NCBI GenBank assembly: GCA_052033505.1
Contig: JBPOJN010000051.1
Coordinates: 1-47,424, forward strand
Direction: 5' to 3'
Length of the DNA stretch: 47,424 bases
Source: JBPOJN01 sp052033505
Lineage (GTDB): Bacteria; UBA10199; JACPAL01; GCA-016699445
Shown here: positions 23,587-31,830 of the stretch, in pieces
Layout: the number at the start of each line of letters is the position of its first letter
How positions within the stretch are numbered: position 1 is the stretch's first letter
Made by a program: the position numbers and the translations under genes
Notes under the pieces: generated by a model
Told to the model about the DNA's origin: nothing
What the model saw: only the letters and a program-made list of their open reading frames with translations
The model's database searches: none

Positions 23587-24170
23587 AACGCACCGCAAGC
23601 CTGCACCGCAAGACCAAGGAAACCGACATCGCCCTCTCGATCGACATCGACGGTTCGGCGGACTACAAAGTCAAGACGCCGATCGCGTTCTTAAACCATA
23701 TGATTGAGCTCTTCGCGAAACACGGCCTCTTCGATCTCACGCTTAAAGCCACGGGCGACGTGGACGTCGACGACCATCACTTGGTCGAGGACGTGGGCAT
23801 CGTATTAGGAGAATGCATCCGCAAGGCCTTGGGCGACAAAAAAGGCATCCGCCGCTACGGGTTTTTCACGCTGCCGATGGACGAGACGCTCACGACGGTC
23901 GCGGTGGATTTTTGTGAGCGTCCCGCGATCGTCTATAAAAACCCGATCAAGTCGGGAAGGATCAAGACCTTCGACATGGAGCTCGTGGAGCATTTCTTCG
24001 AGGCTTTCACGAGCGCCGCGCGCGTAAACTTGCACATCAACGTCCACTACGGCCGCATCAAGCATCACGTGGCCGAATCAATCTTCAAGGCCTTCGCGAA
24101 AGCCGTCGACATGGCGACCCAAATCGACCCGCGCGTGAAAGGGGTTCTCTCAACAAAGGGAAAACTATGA
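23583..24170 (+). CDS. hisB: Imidazoleglycerol-phosphate dehydratase
   Basis: Manganese enzyme dehydrating IGP to imidazole-acetol phosphate. 195 residues, the stand-alone IGPD form without the phosphatase domain of E. coli HisB. Duplicated metal motifs: 'FLNHMIELFAKHGLFDL', 'DDHHLVEDVGIVLGE', and 'HYGRIKHHVAESIFKAFAKA'. Starts inside the hisD stop (ATGA) and ends overlapping hisH the same way. Confidence 0.98.
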   Translation: MKRTASLHRKTKETDIALSIDIDGSADYKVKTPIAFLNHMIELFAKHGLFDLTLKATGDVDVDDHHLVEDVGIVLGECIRKALGDKKGIRRYGFFTLPMDETLTTVAVDFCERPAIVYKNPIKSGRIKTFDMELVEHFFEAFTSAARVNLHINVHYGRIKHHVAESIFKAFAKAVDMATQIDPRVKGVLSTKGKL

Positions 24171-24796
24171 AAAAAGAGACCGCGGATAAAAGCGTCGTGA
24201 TCGTCGATTATGGAATGGGCAATCTTCGTAGCGTGCAAAAGGCCTTCGAAAAAGTCGGAGCCAAGGCCAAGATCACGAGCGATCCCGAGGAAGTTTTAAA
24301 GGCCAAGAAAGTCGTCTTGCCCGGCGTCGGCGCCTTCGGGGCGTGCATGGAAAACCTGAAGAAATTCGAATTGGTCGATACGATCAAGACCGTGATTCAA
24401 AGCGGCCGGCCGTTCTTGGGGATCTGCATGGGGCTTCAGGTCCTGTTCGACGAAGGCGAAGAGTTCGGCAAACACAAAGGACTCGGGATTCTTCCGGGCA
24501 AGGTCGTCAAATTCAAGCTCGCGAAAAAATACAAGATCCCGCACATGGGCTGGAACCGCATCCACAAGAGCCGCCGCCACCCGGTGCTCTCCGAGATCGA
24601 GGAAAACGCTTACTTCTACTTCGTGCATTCCTACCACGTGATCCCGAAAGACCCGGAAATCATCGTGACGACGACGAATTACGGAAAACCCTTCGTGTCT
24701 TCGGTATCGAAAAACAACATCTTCGCGTGCCAATTCCACCCGGAAAAAAGTCAGGGGTTGGGCCTAAAAATGCTGAAAGCGTTCGCGAGTCTGTAA
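24167..24796 (+). CDS. hisH: Imidazole glycerol phosphate synthase glutaminase subunit
   Basis: Class-I glutamine amidotransferase that supplies ammonia to HisF. 209 residues. 'IVDYGMGNLRSVQKAFE' near the start, oxyanion strand 'LPGVGAFGACM', nucleophile Cys in 'FLGICMGLQVLFDEGEE', and His-Glu of the triad in 'ACQFHPEKSQG'. Its synthase partner hisF, and hisA, do not follow: the cluster stops here and dcd lies convergent two bases away. Confidence 0.98.
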   Translation: MKKETADKSVVIVDYGMGNLRSVQKAFEKVGAKAKITSDPEEVLKAKKVVLPGVGAFGACMENLKKFELVDTIKTVIQSGRPFLGICMGLQVLFDEGEEFGKHKGLGILPGKVVKFKLAKKYKIPHMGWNRIHKSRRHPVLSEIEENAYFYFVHSYHVIPKDPEIIVTTTNYGKPFVSSVSKNNIFACQFHPEKSQGLGLKMLKAFASL

Positions 24797-24798
24797 GC

Positions 24799-25353
24799 TT
24801 AAACTTTGGCGAGAGTGATCGACTGCTGAGCCTGGTACTTTCCTTTTTTATCCAAATAAGACCGTTCACAGACTTCGTCGGCTTCCAGGAATAAAATCTG
24901 GGCTACGCCTTCGCCGGCGTAGATCTTGGCGGGAACCGGCGTGGTGTTCGAGATGCCCAAGGTCACGTACCCTTCCCATTCGGGCTCGAAGGGCGTGATG
25001 TTCACGATGATGCCGCAACGGGCGTAAGTGGATTTTCCGAAGCCGATCGTCACGACGTTTCGCGGGATGCGGAAATATTCCAGGCTGCGCGCGAGGATGA
25101 GAGAGTTCGGCGGAATCACGCAGACTTCGCCCTTAAAATCGTAAAACGCGTTTTGATCGAGGTTCTTCGGGTCGATCATTTCCATGGCTTTGTTGTTGAA
25201 GATCTTGAACTCGTCGCCGACGCGCAGGTCGTAGCCGTAGGAAGAAATGCCGAAAGAAATCTTACCCTCGCGCACCTGATCGGGCTCGAAAGGCTCGATC
25301 ATCTTTTTTTCTAAAGCCTGCTTGCGGATCCAAGAATCGTTTTTGACACCCAC
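24799..25353 (-). CDS. dcd: dCTP deaminase
   Basis: Trimeric enzyme converting dCTP to dUTP, which feeds dUMP for thymidylate. 184 residues from the GTG at 25353, with GAGG five bases upstream; this gives the family N-terminus 'VGVKNDSWIRKQALE'. An upstream ATG at 25428 would add 25 unrelated residues and overlap the divergent gene, so it is not used. 'MIEPFEPDQV', 'SYGYDLRVGDEFKIF', catalytic 'RSSLEYFRIP'-like segment written here 'ARSLEYFRIPRNVV', and 'TPFEPEWEGYVTLGISNTT' are hallmarks. It may be dUTP-forming only; bifunctional forms cannot be excluded. Confidence 0.94.
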   Translation of the reverse strand: MGVKNDSWIRKQALEKKMIEPFEPDQVREGKISFGISSYGYDLRVGDEFKIFNNKAMEMIDPKNLDQNAFYDFKGEVCVIPPNSLILARSLEYFRIPRNVVTIGFGKSTYARCGIIVNITPFEPEWEGYVTLGISNTTPVPAKIYAGEGVAQILFLEADEVCERSYLDKKGKYQAQQSITLAKV

Positions 25354-25426
25354 GGAAGCCTCGTTTCGCGGCGGAGTTAACGAACGAAGTCTTGCCCTGT
25401 CAATTGAAGAAAGGTAGTTCAAGGTC

Positions 25427-26458
25427 ATGATTATCGGATTGACCGGAAAGATCGGGGCGGGAAAAGGCGAAGTCGCGCGTTTCCTGCAAGAAGCCGGCTT
25501 TAAATACTACTCACTCTCCGACATCCTCCGGGAAGAAATCCGCAAACAGGGCCATGAAGTCACGCGCGAGCGCTTGATCGAAACCGGCACCCGTCTCCGG
25601 CGGGAGAACGGCCTGGGGGCGCTCGCCGAACTCGCGCTTAAAAAAATCTCCTCCGACCAGAACTACGTGATTGATTCGATCCGCAACCCCGAAGAGGTCA
25701 AAGTCCTGCGCCGCCGCAAAGATTTCAGGCTTTTCGACGTCACAGCCCCCCGCAAAGTGCGCTTCACGCGGGTCAAGGCCCGCGGCCGCGAGAACGACCC
25801 GACCGACTTCGAAGACTTCGTGCGCACGGAAGAACGCGAATTCAAGAGCAAGGACCCCGCCTCGCAACAACTCATCGCCACCGGCGAGATGGCGGATAAG
25901 ACGTTGAATAACGAAGGCTCCCTCGACAAGCTGCGCGACTTGGTGCGTGAGACCACTTTAGAATACCTGAAATCCTTCGACCGGCCGTCTTGGGATGATT
26001 ATTTCCTGCAGATTGCGCGGGTGGTTTCATTGCGCAGCAACTGCCTGAAGCGCAAAGTCGCGGCCTTGATTGTAAAAGACCGCCGCATCATCGCTTCCGG
26101 CTATAACGGCACGCCGCGCGGAGTGAAAAACTGTAATGAAGGCGGATGTCCGCGCTGTAACGCGTTCGGAGCCTCCGGCGCCGGCCTCGAAGAATGCTAC
26201 TGTTCGCACGCCGAGGAAAATGCGATCACACAGTCCGCCTACCACGGCGTGAACATCAAGGACGCGGTTCTCTACACGACGTTCTCCCCCTGCCTGATGT
26301 GCGCGAAGATGATCATCAATTCGGGCATCCGCGAAGTCGTTTACGACGCCCATTATCCCCTACTCGACATTGCTAAAAACCTGCTGAAGCAGGCGAAAGT
26401 GACGTTAAGACGCGTGAACGAAGAAGGACCTCTCAAAAAAGTCCGGAAGCAAAAATAA
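25427..26458 (+). CDS. P-loop kinase-like / deoxycytidylate deaminase fusion
   Basis: 343 residues in two parts. Residues about 1-185 are a nucleotide-kinase fold: Walker A GKIGAGKG at 7-14 and 'NYVIDSIRNPEEVKVLRR' near 79-96. Residues about 190-330 are a zinc dCMP deaminase: HAEENA at 261-266 with catalytic Glu263, 'SPCLMC' with Cys289 and Cys292, and a second cysteine group 'CNEGGCPRC' at 236-244. The layout resembles yeast Dcd1 and, more distantly, the P-loop plus deaminase architecture of AvcD antiphage proteins; its short length and housekeeping neighbours favour a metabolic dCMP-to-dUMP role. Head-to-head with dcd, which deaminates dCTP. Confidence 0.9.
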   Translation: MIIGLTGKIGAGKGEVARFLQEAGFKYYSLSDILREEIRKQGHEVTRERLIETGTRLRRENGLGALAELALKKISSDQNYVIDSIRNPEEVKVLRRRKDFRLFDVTAPRKVRFTRVKARGRENDPTDFEDFVRTEEREFKSKDPASQQLIATGEMADKTLNNEGSLDKLRDLVRETTLEYLKSFDRPSWDDYFLQIARVVSLRSNCLKRKVAALIVKDRRIIASGYNGTPRGVKNCNEGGCPRCNAFGASGAGLEECYCSHAEENAITQSAYHGVNIKDAVLYTTFSPCLMCAKMIINSGIREVVYDAHYPLLDIAKNLLKQAKVTLRRVNEEGPLKKVRKQK

Positions 26459-26477
26459 AAATCCCCAGGAGTCATCC

Positions 26478-27116
26478 ATGAGCGCTTGCATCCGTTGTCA
26501 GCAAAATCCCGCCGGGCTTCCCGAAACTCCGTATCCCGGGGATCTCGGTAAAATGATCGTCGAAAAAATCTGTCCCGGCTGCTGGGAAGGTTGGAAAAAA
26601 TTCTCGGTCAACGTCATCAACGACTACAAGCTCAGGCCTTTTCTGCCTCAAGACCGCGCCGTCGTCGAAAAGCACATGAAGCAGTATTTAAACCTCGATC
26701 CGCAAGGACTTCCCGCTTTCGGCGTGCCGAATGCCCCGAAAACAATCACGCTGACGGGTCAGGGCGTCGTCGCCCAATTCCCCAATGAACCCGTCAAGAG
26801 CGCTGCGAAAAAACCCGGAGAGATCACGCGCGAGGACGTCGTCGATGCCTTGGAGCAGATTTTCGATCCGGAAATTCCGGTTAATATTTACGATCTGGGG
26901 CTCATTTACGACATCCGCATCAACGGCAAAAAAATCGCGATCGACATGACGCTCACCAGCCGCCACTGTCCCGCGGCCCAGAGCCTGCCGGCGACCGTCA
27001 AGCAATCCGTCTCTCGCATGAAGGGCGTGGAAGACGTCGACGTCCGTATCGTGTGGGAACCGACCTGGACGAAGGACAAAATTTCCGAAGAAGGAAGAAG
27101 GATATTGGGAAATTAA
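26478..27116 (+). CDS. YggX-like / SufT-like (MIP18, DUF59) fusion protein
   Basis: 212 residues. Residues about 1-75 align with the Fe(II)-trafficking protein YggX: 'YPGDLGKMIVEKICPGCWEGW' matches YggX '[21 protein letters not shown]'. Unlike E. coli YggX it has two CXXC pairs (C4/C7 and C32/C35) that could bind iron or zinc. Residues about 114-200 are a MIP18/SufT domain: 'DPEIPVNIYDLGLIYDI' at 130-146 and the hallmark Cys164 in 'LTSRHCPAAQ'. Both parents act in Fe-S cluster supply or repair, so a fused Fe-S maturation factor is likely. AGGAG precedes the ATG. Its 3' end overlaps the convergent gene by four bases. Confidence 0.85.
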   Translation: MSACIRCQQNPAGLPETPYPGDLGKMIVEKICPGCWEGWKKFSVNVINDYKLRPFLPQDRAVVEKHMKQYLNLDPQGLPAFGVPNAPKTITLTGQGVVAQFPNEPVKSAAKKPGEITREDVVDALEQIFDPEIPVNIYDLGLIYDIRINGKKIAIDMTLTSRHCPAAQSLPATVKQSVSRMKGVEDVDVRIVWEPTWTKDKISEEGRRILGN

Positions 27117-28315
27117 TTCAGCTCGTCTTCGCGTTTCCGGCGCGACTTCCTCATCAAGACACTAGCGCCCAAGGCCAAGACCAAGACCCCGGCCAGCCCG
27201 CCCCCGGCGATCGTCATGAGTTTCGTATCTTTCCAAAACGGCACTTTCTTGGCCTGAACTTTGGGTTTCAGTCGGTCTTCGCGCGACAGTTCTTTTTTCG
27301 TCGTCACGGGAGTCGTGGTTTCGATACCGGGTTTCACGGCTCCTGAGGCGGGAAGAGTTTCGGCGGAACGGGATTCGGAAAATTCTATTTTGTACGCCGT
27401 CGGCTCGCCGCCCGCGTCGCGCGTGACTTGGAGGTAGACGTTGCTTCCGCGCGAAACGCCCGTCACGAAGAACGAGCCTCCGGGAAGCGCCGAACGGCCA
27501 CGGCCCAACTCCGTCTTGATTTCGTCATAAAGCCCGGCCGATAAAATCGCCTTCGGATTTTGCGGCGTCAGACTGATTTTCAAATTCTCTCCGGACGTCG
27601 TGGGAATTTTGTAGAAATCCACCACGTCGCTGCGCAGCAAGTAGCTTTCGGGATAGAACTTGCCCTTTTCCAGGGGCAAAGCCTCTTCGATCGTCGCTCC
27701 GGCATCCGAAGTACGGCCGATGTCGTAGAGATTTTTGACGTCGAGTTTCAGGCTCGCTTCGTCTTTATTCATTTCGCCCATGGCGCTGCCCCAAAGCAGG
27801 TACAGACGCTGCGGCGTCGGCGAATCGATCTCGATCGACTTCCTCAAATTTTTCTCGCCCGCGAACGAAACCTGGCCCAAGGCCTCACCCGCCGCTCCGA
27901 AGAGGAAAAGATCCGAAGCCGTCTCTCCGACGCTCAAGGAAATCGTCAGAAGCTGCGCGGGTTTGAGATCGATCACGAAATAATCGTATTTTCCGGGGGC
28001 CTGTGAACGCACCAAGCGCAACTCTTCGCCCACGGGTATCAAAACCGCGGTTTCGTAGGAATCCCCGCCCAAGGTTTTATAATACGCGGGGCGGCTTTCG
28101 GCGGGCGCGGCGCTTCGGGTTTCGGGTTGCGTTTGAGGCTGCGTCTCAGGTTGGGTCTCGGGTGCCAACGCGGGGATCATAGGAGTCGCAATCGGCGGAA
28201 TTGTATTCGGATTGATTTGAGGAATAGGTTTGGTTTCAGGCATCTGGGCGCCCAGGGAAACCGGAAGCAAAAGGCTGATGATGACCGAAAGTTTAACGCC
28301 TATGGAAGACTTCAT
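27113..28315 (-). CDS. Exported, C-terminally membrane-anchored protein with PPC-like beta domains
   Basis: 400 residues. Signal peptide (about 1-23), a Pro/Thr/Gln-rich low-complexity stretch with 'PETQPETQPQTQPETR' near 52-67, then two beta-sandwich segments ('YDYFVIDLKPAQLLTISLSV' and 'VDFYKIPTTSGENLKISLTP') that resemble bacterial pre-peptidase C-terminal domains. A C-terminal helix (about 371-388, 'IAGGGLAGVLVLALGASVLM') is followed by the basic 'RKSRRKRE' anchor. No catalytic site. AAAGGA precedes the ATG. Located upstream of nothing obviously linked; mrp ends 45 bases before its start on the same strand. Function unknown, probably periplasmic or surface binding. Confidence 0.82.
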   Translation of the reverse strand: MKSSIGVKLSVIISLLLPVSLGAQMPETKPIPQINPNTIPPIATPMIPALAPETQPETQPQTQPETRSAAPAESRPAYYKTLGGDSYETAVLIPVGEELRLVRSQAPGKYDYFVIDLKPAQLLTISLSVGETASDLFLFGAAGEALGQVSFAGEKNLRKSIEIDSPTPQRLYLLWGSAMGEMNKDEASLKLDVKNLYDIGRTSDAGATIEEALPLEKGKFYPESYLLRSDVVDFYKIPTTSGENLKISLTPQNPKAILSAGLYDEIKTELGRGRSALPGGSFFVTGVSRGSNVYLQVTRDAGGEPTAYKIEFSESRSAETLPASGAVKPGIETTTPVTTKKELSREDRLKPKVQAKKVPFWKDTKLMTIAGGGLAGVLVLALGASVLMRKSRRKREDELN

Positions 28316-28360
28316 TGTGAGATTCCTTTCCTGAATTCAAAAATTCCAGACCGTATTCTA

Positions 28361-29164
28361 TCAATGAAGGACGGGCATTTCCAGCTCTTGAGCGGCTTCT
28401 TTTAAAACCGGATGGGCCACGATGCGGCGGGCGAGCAGACGGAAGCGTTCCGCTTGCTTGGAATTGGGCTCGCGCACGACGATGGGCTCGCCTTCGTCGC
28501 CGGCCACGCGGGTGGACGCTTCGAGCGGAAGCTCGCCCAAAAACTCCGTTTCGAACCCGGCGTATTTGGATTTATCGGGAGATCCGCCGAAGATCGCGCT
28601 GCGTTCGTGGCAATGCGGGCACTCGAAACCGCTCATGTTTTCCACGACGCCCAAGATGGGCACGTTCGTCATTTTCAACATTTTCACCGCGCGCTTCACG
28701 TCGGCTAACGCCACATCCTGGGGCGTGGTCACGACGACCGCTCCGGATAATGGAATCATCTGCGCGAGCGAGATCTGCACGTCGCCGGTGCCCGGAGGCA
28801 AATCCAAGATGAGGTAATCCAGTTGACCCCAGTCCACCTGCTCCAAGAATTGCTTCAACATCTTGCTCAACATCGGCCCGCGCCACACGACGGCTTCGTC
28901 CGGCTTCATCAGAAACCCCATCGACATCAACGGAATTCCGAAACGCTCGATCGGCGTGATGCGGTCACCGGGCGCGATCTTCGGACGTTCGTCGTCCTTG
29001 ACGCCCAGCATGATCGGAATCGACGGACCGTAAATATCGGTATCGAGCAGGCCGACCGCGTATCCTTCTTTTTTGAGGGCCAAGGCCAGATTGACCGCGA
29101 CGGTGGACTTTCCGACTCCGCCTTTACCGCTACCGACGGCGATGACTTTTTGGATCGTTTTCAT
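28361..29164 (-). CDS. Mrp/ApbC-type Fe-S cluster carrier ATPase
   Basis: 267 residues, Mrp/NBP35 family of cytosolic [4Fe-4S] carriers. Deviant Walker A 'GSGKGGVGKST' at 12-22, 'LDTDIYGPSIPIMLG', 'LILDLPPGTGD' as switch/Walker B region, and the cluster-binding CXXC as 'CPHC' in 'FECPHCHERS'. It lacks the N-terminal DUF59 domain that many bacterial Mrp proteins carry; a DUF59 domain instead occurs in the YggX fusion about 1.2 kb away. Follows the M17-like gene on the same strand, eight bases after its stop. Confidence 0.95.
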   Translation of the reverse strand: MKTIQKVIAVGSGKGGVGKSTVAVNLALALKKEGYAVGLLDTDIYGPSIPIMLGVKDDERPKIAPGDRITPIERFGIPLMSMGFLMKPDEAVVWRGPMLSKMLKQFLEQVDWGQLDYLILDLPPGTGDVQISLAQMIPLSGAVVVTTPQDVALADVKRAVKMLKMTNVPILGVVENMSGFECPHCHERSAIFGGSPDKSKYAGFETEFLGELPLEASTRVAGDEGEPIVVREPNSKQAERFRLLARRIVAHPVLKEAAQELEMPVLH

Positions 29165-29172
29165 GAGATTCC

Positions 29173-29691
29173 TTATGCGTACGAGAGGTTAACCTGCGGA
29201 CCGAAGTCCATATTGCGCTTGCGCGCCTCCGAGATCCATTTCGGGTCTTCGGCGCACACGACCTGGAAATCATCGTGACGGCGCGCCAGGCACGCCATGA
29301 AGCCGCGCAGCATCGCGCGCCAAGTCATGAAGTCCTTCGAAAGATCGCCGAAAGAGATGACGACGTCCGGGGATTTCAAAAGAGCGAGCTTGTCGATCAA
29401 GAGGGAAAATCCGTCTTCGAGCTTTTTTTCCGAGATCTCAGAGGAATCCCCGAGACCGAAAAGGAAAATGTCCTTGGCCGAGAGACGGCCCTGCGACGGC
29501 ATGATGAGGGATTCTTTGAAGTGTCCGGAGAGATGACCTTTGAGGATCAAATCGGAGACACGGCCATTCAAGCGCCAATCCACGAGGCTGGTCGAGCCTT
29601 TCAGCGGGCGCACGTCCTCAAAGAAAGTCGCCAGAACCACATAACCCGGCACTTCATCGATAGGCAGGGACGAGAGAACGAGTTCGATCAC
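29173..29691 (-). CDS. Stand-alone peptidase M17 N-terminal (macro-like) domain protein
   Basis: 172 residues corresponding to the N-terminal non-catalytic domain of leucyl aminopeptidases: 'LKGSTSLVDWRLNGRVSDLI' followed by 'SAKDIFLFGLGDSSEISEK'. The catalytic M17 domain and its metal ligands are absent. Start is GTG inside the nusB stop (GTGA), so it is translated with the rib-nusB operon. Role unknown; such proteins could bind peptides or ligands like other macro-type folds. Confidence 0.75.
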   Translation of the reverse strand: MIELVLSSLPIDEVPGYVVLATFFEDVRPLKGSTSLVDWRLNGRVSDLILKGHLSGHFKESLIMPSQGRLSAKDIFLFGLGDSSEISEKKLEDGFSLLIDKLALLKSPDVVISFGDLSKDFMTWRAMLRGFMACLARRHDDFQVVCAEDPKWISEARKRNMDFGPQVNLSYA

Positions 29692-30116
29692 TGTTTGGCT
29701 CCATCCCGCGGGGATTCCCGTCGGTTATGGGCGACCTTGTCCAAAATTCCGTTAATGAAGGCGCCGGAGTCTTCCGTACCAAATTTTTTCGCGATTTCAA
29801 TCGCTTCGTTCAAGATCGCGTTGGTCGGCACGTCGTGAAGGTACAAAAGTTCGTAGGCGGCGAGCCTCAAGATATTGCGGTCGACCACAGCCATGCGCGC
29901 AAGTTTCCAGTGTAAGGAATGTTTTTCGATCACGGCGTCGATCTCGTTGCGGTTGCGATAGACGCCTTCGACCAAGTCACGCACGAACGAATTGACCTCT
30001 TCCTCATCGCGCGTGCAGGGGCAGTTGTCGAAAATCGTCTTCGGTTCGACCCCTTTGAGTTCTATCTCGTAGAGGATTTGCACGGCCAGTTCGCGTGATT
30101 TACGGCGATCACCCAC
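29688..30116 (-). CDS. nusB: Transcription antitermination factor NusB
   Basis: RNA-binding helical protein acting with NusE in rRNA antitermination. 142 residues. 'RRKSRELAVQILYEIEL' near the N-terminus, 'NRNEIDAVIEKHSLHWKLARM' and 'DRNILRLAAYELLY' and 'NAILNEAIEIAKKFG' are the family blocks. Starts at GTG overlapping the ribH stop by eight bases; the ribH-nusB pair is widely conserved. Confidence 0.96.
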   Translation of the reverse strand: MGDRRKSRELAVQILYEIELKGVEPKTIFDNCPCTRDEEEVNSFVRDLVEGVYRNRNEIDAVIEKHSLHWKLARMAVVDRNILRLAAYELLYLHDVPTNAILNEAIEIAKKFGTEDSGAFINGILDKVAHNRRESPRDGAKQ

Positions 30117-30594
30117 GTTTGCTCCCTTTTTTTCCGAAAACTTTCGCCATCTCGATCGCAGTCAAGGCCGCTTCTTCACCTTTGTGGCCGTAGCGTCCGC
30201 CGATGCGATCCGTGGCCTGCGCCATCGTATCGACGGTCAGAACGCCGAAAGCGACCGGAATCTTCTCGTCCAACGAAACCCTCAAGACCCCGTCGGTCGC
30301 GGCACGGCATACGTAATCAAAATGCGGCGTCTCGCCGCGGATCACCGCGCCCAGCGCCACGAGGCCCTCATATTTTTTCGTCTTGGCCAATACCTGCAAA
30401 GCCGAAGGAATTTCAAAAGCGCCCGGCACCGTCACGACGCGCACGTCTTTCACGGCCACGCCCGCTTCGCGGAAAGCCCGTAACGCACCTTCGAGCAGCT
30501 TATCGGTCACCGCGGCGTTGAAACGAGAAACGACCACGCCGAAACGAAGTCCTTTGCCCGAAATCTTTTCAACGACGCCCGAGGTTTTTTCCAT
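30109..30594 (-). CDS. ribH: 6,7-dimethyl-8-ribityllumazine synthase
   Basis: Penultimate riboflavin step, joining DHBP to the pyrimidine intermediate in an icosahedral or pentameric capsid. 161 residues. 'FGVVVSRFNAAVTDKLLEGA', 'VPGAFEIPSAL', 'LGAVIRGETPHFDYV' and 'DRIGGRYGHKGEEAALTAIEM' include the catalytic His of 'ETPHFD'. Starts three bases after ribBA and overlaps nusB. Confidence 0.97.
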   Translation of the reverse strand: MEKTSGVVEKISGKGLRFGVVVSRFNAAVTDKLLEGALRAFREAGVAVKDVRVVTVPGAFEIPSALQVLAKTKKYEGLVALGAVIRGETPHFDYVCRAATDGVLRVSLDEKIPVAFGVLTVDTMAQATDRIGGRYGHKGEEAALTAIEMAKVFGKKGSKRG

Positions 30595-30597
30595 AAA

Positions 30598-31830
30598 TTA
30601 CATCTTCAAAAGATGCCCTAGTTTGTCTCTTTTCGTCTCGAGATATTTCCGGTTCGATTGGTTCGGCGTGATCTCGATCGGTACGCGTTCGACGATGGAA
30701 AGGCCGTATGCTTCCAAGCCTACGATTTTGCGCGGATTGTTCGTGAGCAAACGAACTTTGCTTAACCCCAAGGACGCCAAGATCTGGGCGCCGAGGCCAT
30801 AGTCGCGCAGGTCGGGTTTGAAACCCAGTTTCTCATTCGCTTCGACCGTGTCCAAACCTTCATCTTGCAGGGCGTAGGCCTTTATCTTGTTCAAAAGCCC
30901 GATGCCGCGGCCTTCTTGGCGGATGTAGAGCAGCACGCCCTTGCCTTCTTTTTGGATGGTTTCCAAAGCGCCCAAAAGCTGCGGTCCGCAATCACAACGC
31001 TTCGATCCGAACACGTCGCCGGTCAGACATTCGGAATGAACGCGCGCGAGCGTCGGTTCGTCGGAGCGGATATCGCCCAAGACCAACGCGATGTGAGTGG
31101 CCTGATCGACTTCGTTTTCGAAAGCCACCAAGCGGAACGGCCCTACTTCCGTGGGCAAATCCACTTCGGCGACCGGATGCACCAAGGTTTCGTTTTGCAG
31201 GCGGTAGCTGATGAGGTCGGCGACGGAGACGATCAAGAGATCGTGCTGCTTCGCGAAGACTTCCAAATCCGGCATGCGCGCCATGCTACCGTCGTCGTTC
31301 ATGATCTCGCAGATCACGCCCGCGGGTTTGAGTCCCGCCAGCCGCGCGAGATCGATCGAACCTTCCGTCTGGCCGCTGCGGACGAGCACGCCGCCTTTTT
31401 TCCCACGTAAAGGGAAAATATGGCCCGGCCGCGCGAAGTCGGCGGGCTTCGCGTCGTCTTCGATGGCTTTGAGGATCGTGACCGCACGGTCAGAGGCCGA
31501 GATGCCGGTCGTCGTGCCTTCGAGCGCGTCGATGGAAACCGTAAACCCCGTACCAAAAGCGGAGGTATTGTCCGGGACCATCATCGAAAGCCCCAAGCGA
31601 TCGCAGGTCTCCGGCGTGAGCGCGAGACACACGAGGCCCCGTCCGTACTTCGCCATGAAATTCACGGCCTCGGGCGTCATTTTTTCGGCCGCAAGGACCA
31701 AGTCGCCTTCATTCTCGCGATCTTCGTCGTCCACCAAGATCACCATGCGACCCGCGCGCATGTCTTCGATGGCACGCTTCACGCGGGATTGGGCGCTTTG
31801 AGAGGATGAAAATTCGTTTTTTTCGGTCAT
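30598..31830 (-). CDS. ribBA: Bifunctional DHBP synthase / GTP cyclohydrolase II
   Basis: 410 residues. The RibB half (about 15-215) has the metal site 'LVDDEDRENEGDLVLAAE' and 'HIFPLRGKKGGVLVRSGQTE'. The RibA half (about 220-400) has the zinc cysteines in 'SECLTGDVFGSKRCDCGPQL', 'YIRQEGRGIGLLNKIKAYAL' and 'LLTNNPRKI'. Together they supply both branches of riboflavin synthesis. Starts in the ribE stop codon (ATGA). Confidence 0.97.
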   Translation of the reverse strand: MTEKNEFSSSQSAQSRVKRAIEDMRAGRMVILVDDEDRENEGDLVLAAEKMTPEAVNFMAKYGRGLVCLALTPETCDRLGLSMMVPDNTSAFGTGFTVSIDALEGTTTGISASDRAVTILKAIEDDAKPADFARPGHIFPLRGKKGGVLVRSGQTEGSIDLARLAGLKPAGVICEIMNDDGSMARMPDLEVFAKQHDLLIVSVADLISYRLQNETLVHPVAEVDLPTEVGPFRLVAFENEVDQATHIALVLGDIRSDEPTLARVHSECLTGDVFGSKRCDCGPQLLGALETIQKEGKGVLLYIRQEGRGIGLLNKIKAYALQDEGLDTVEANEKLGFKPDLRDYGLGAQILASLGLSKVRLLTNNPRKIVGLEAYGLSIVERVPIEITPNQSNRKYLETKRDKLGHLLKM

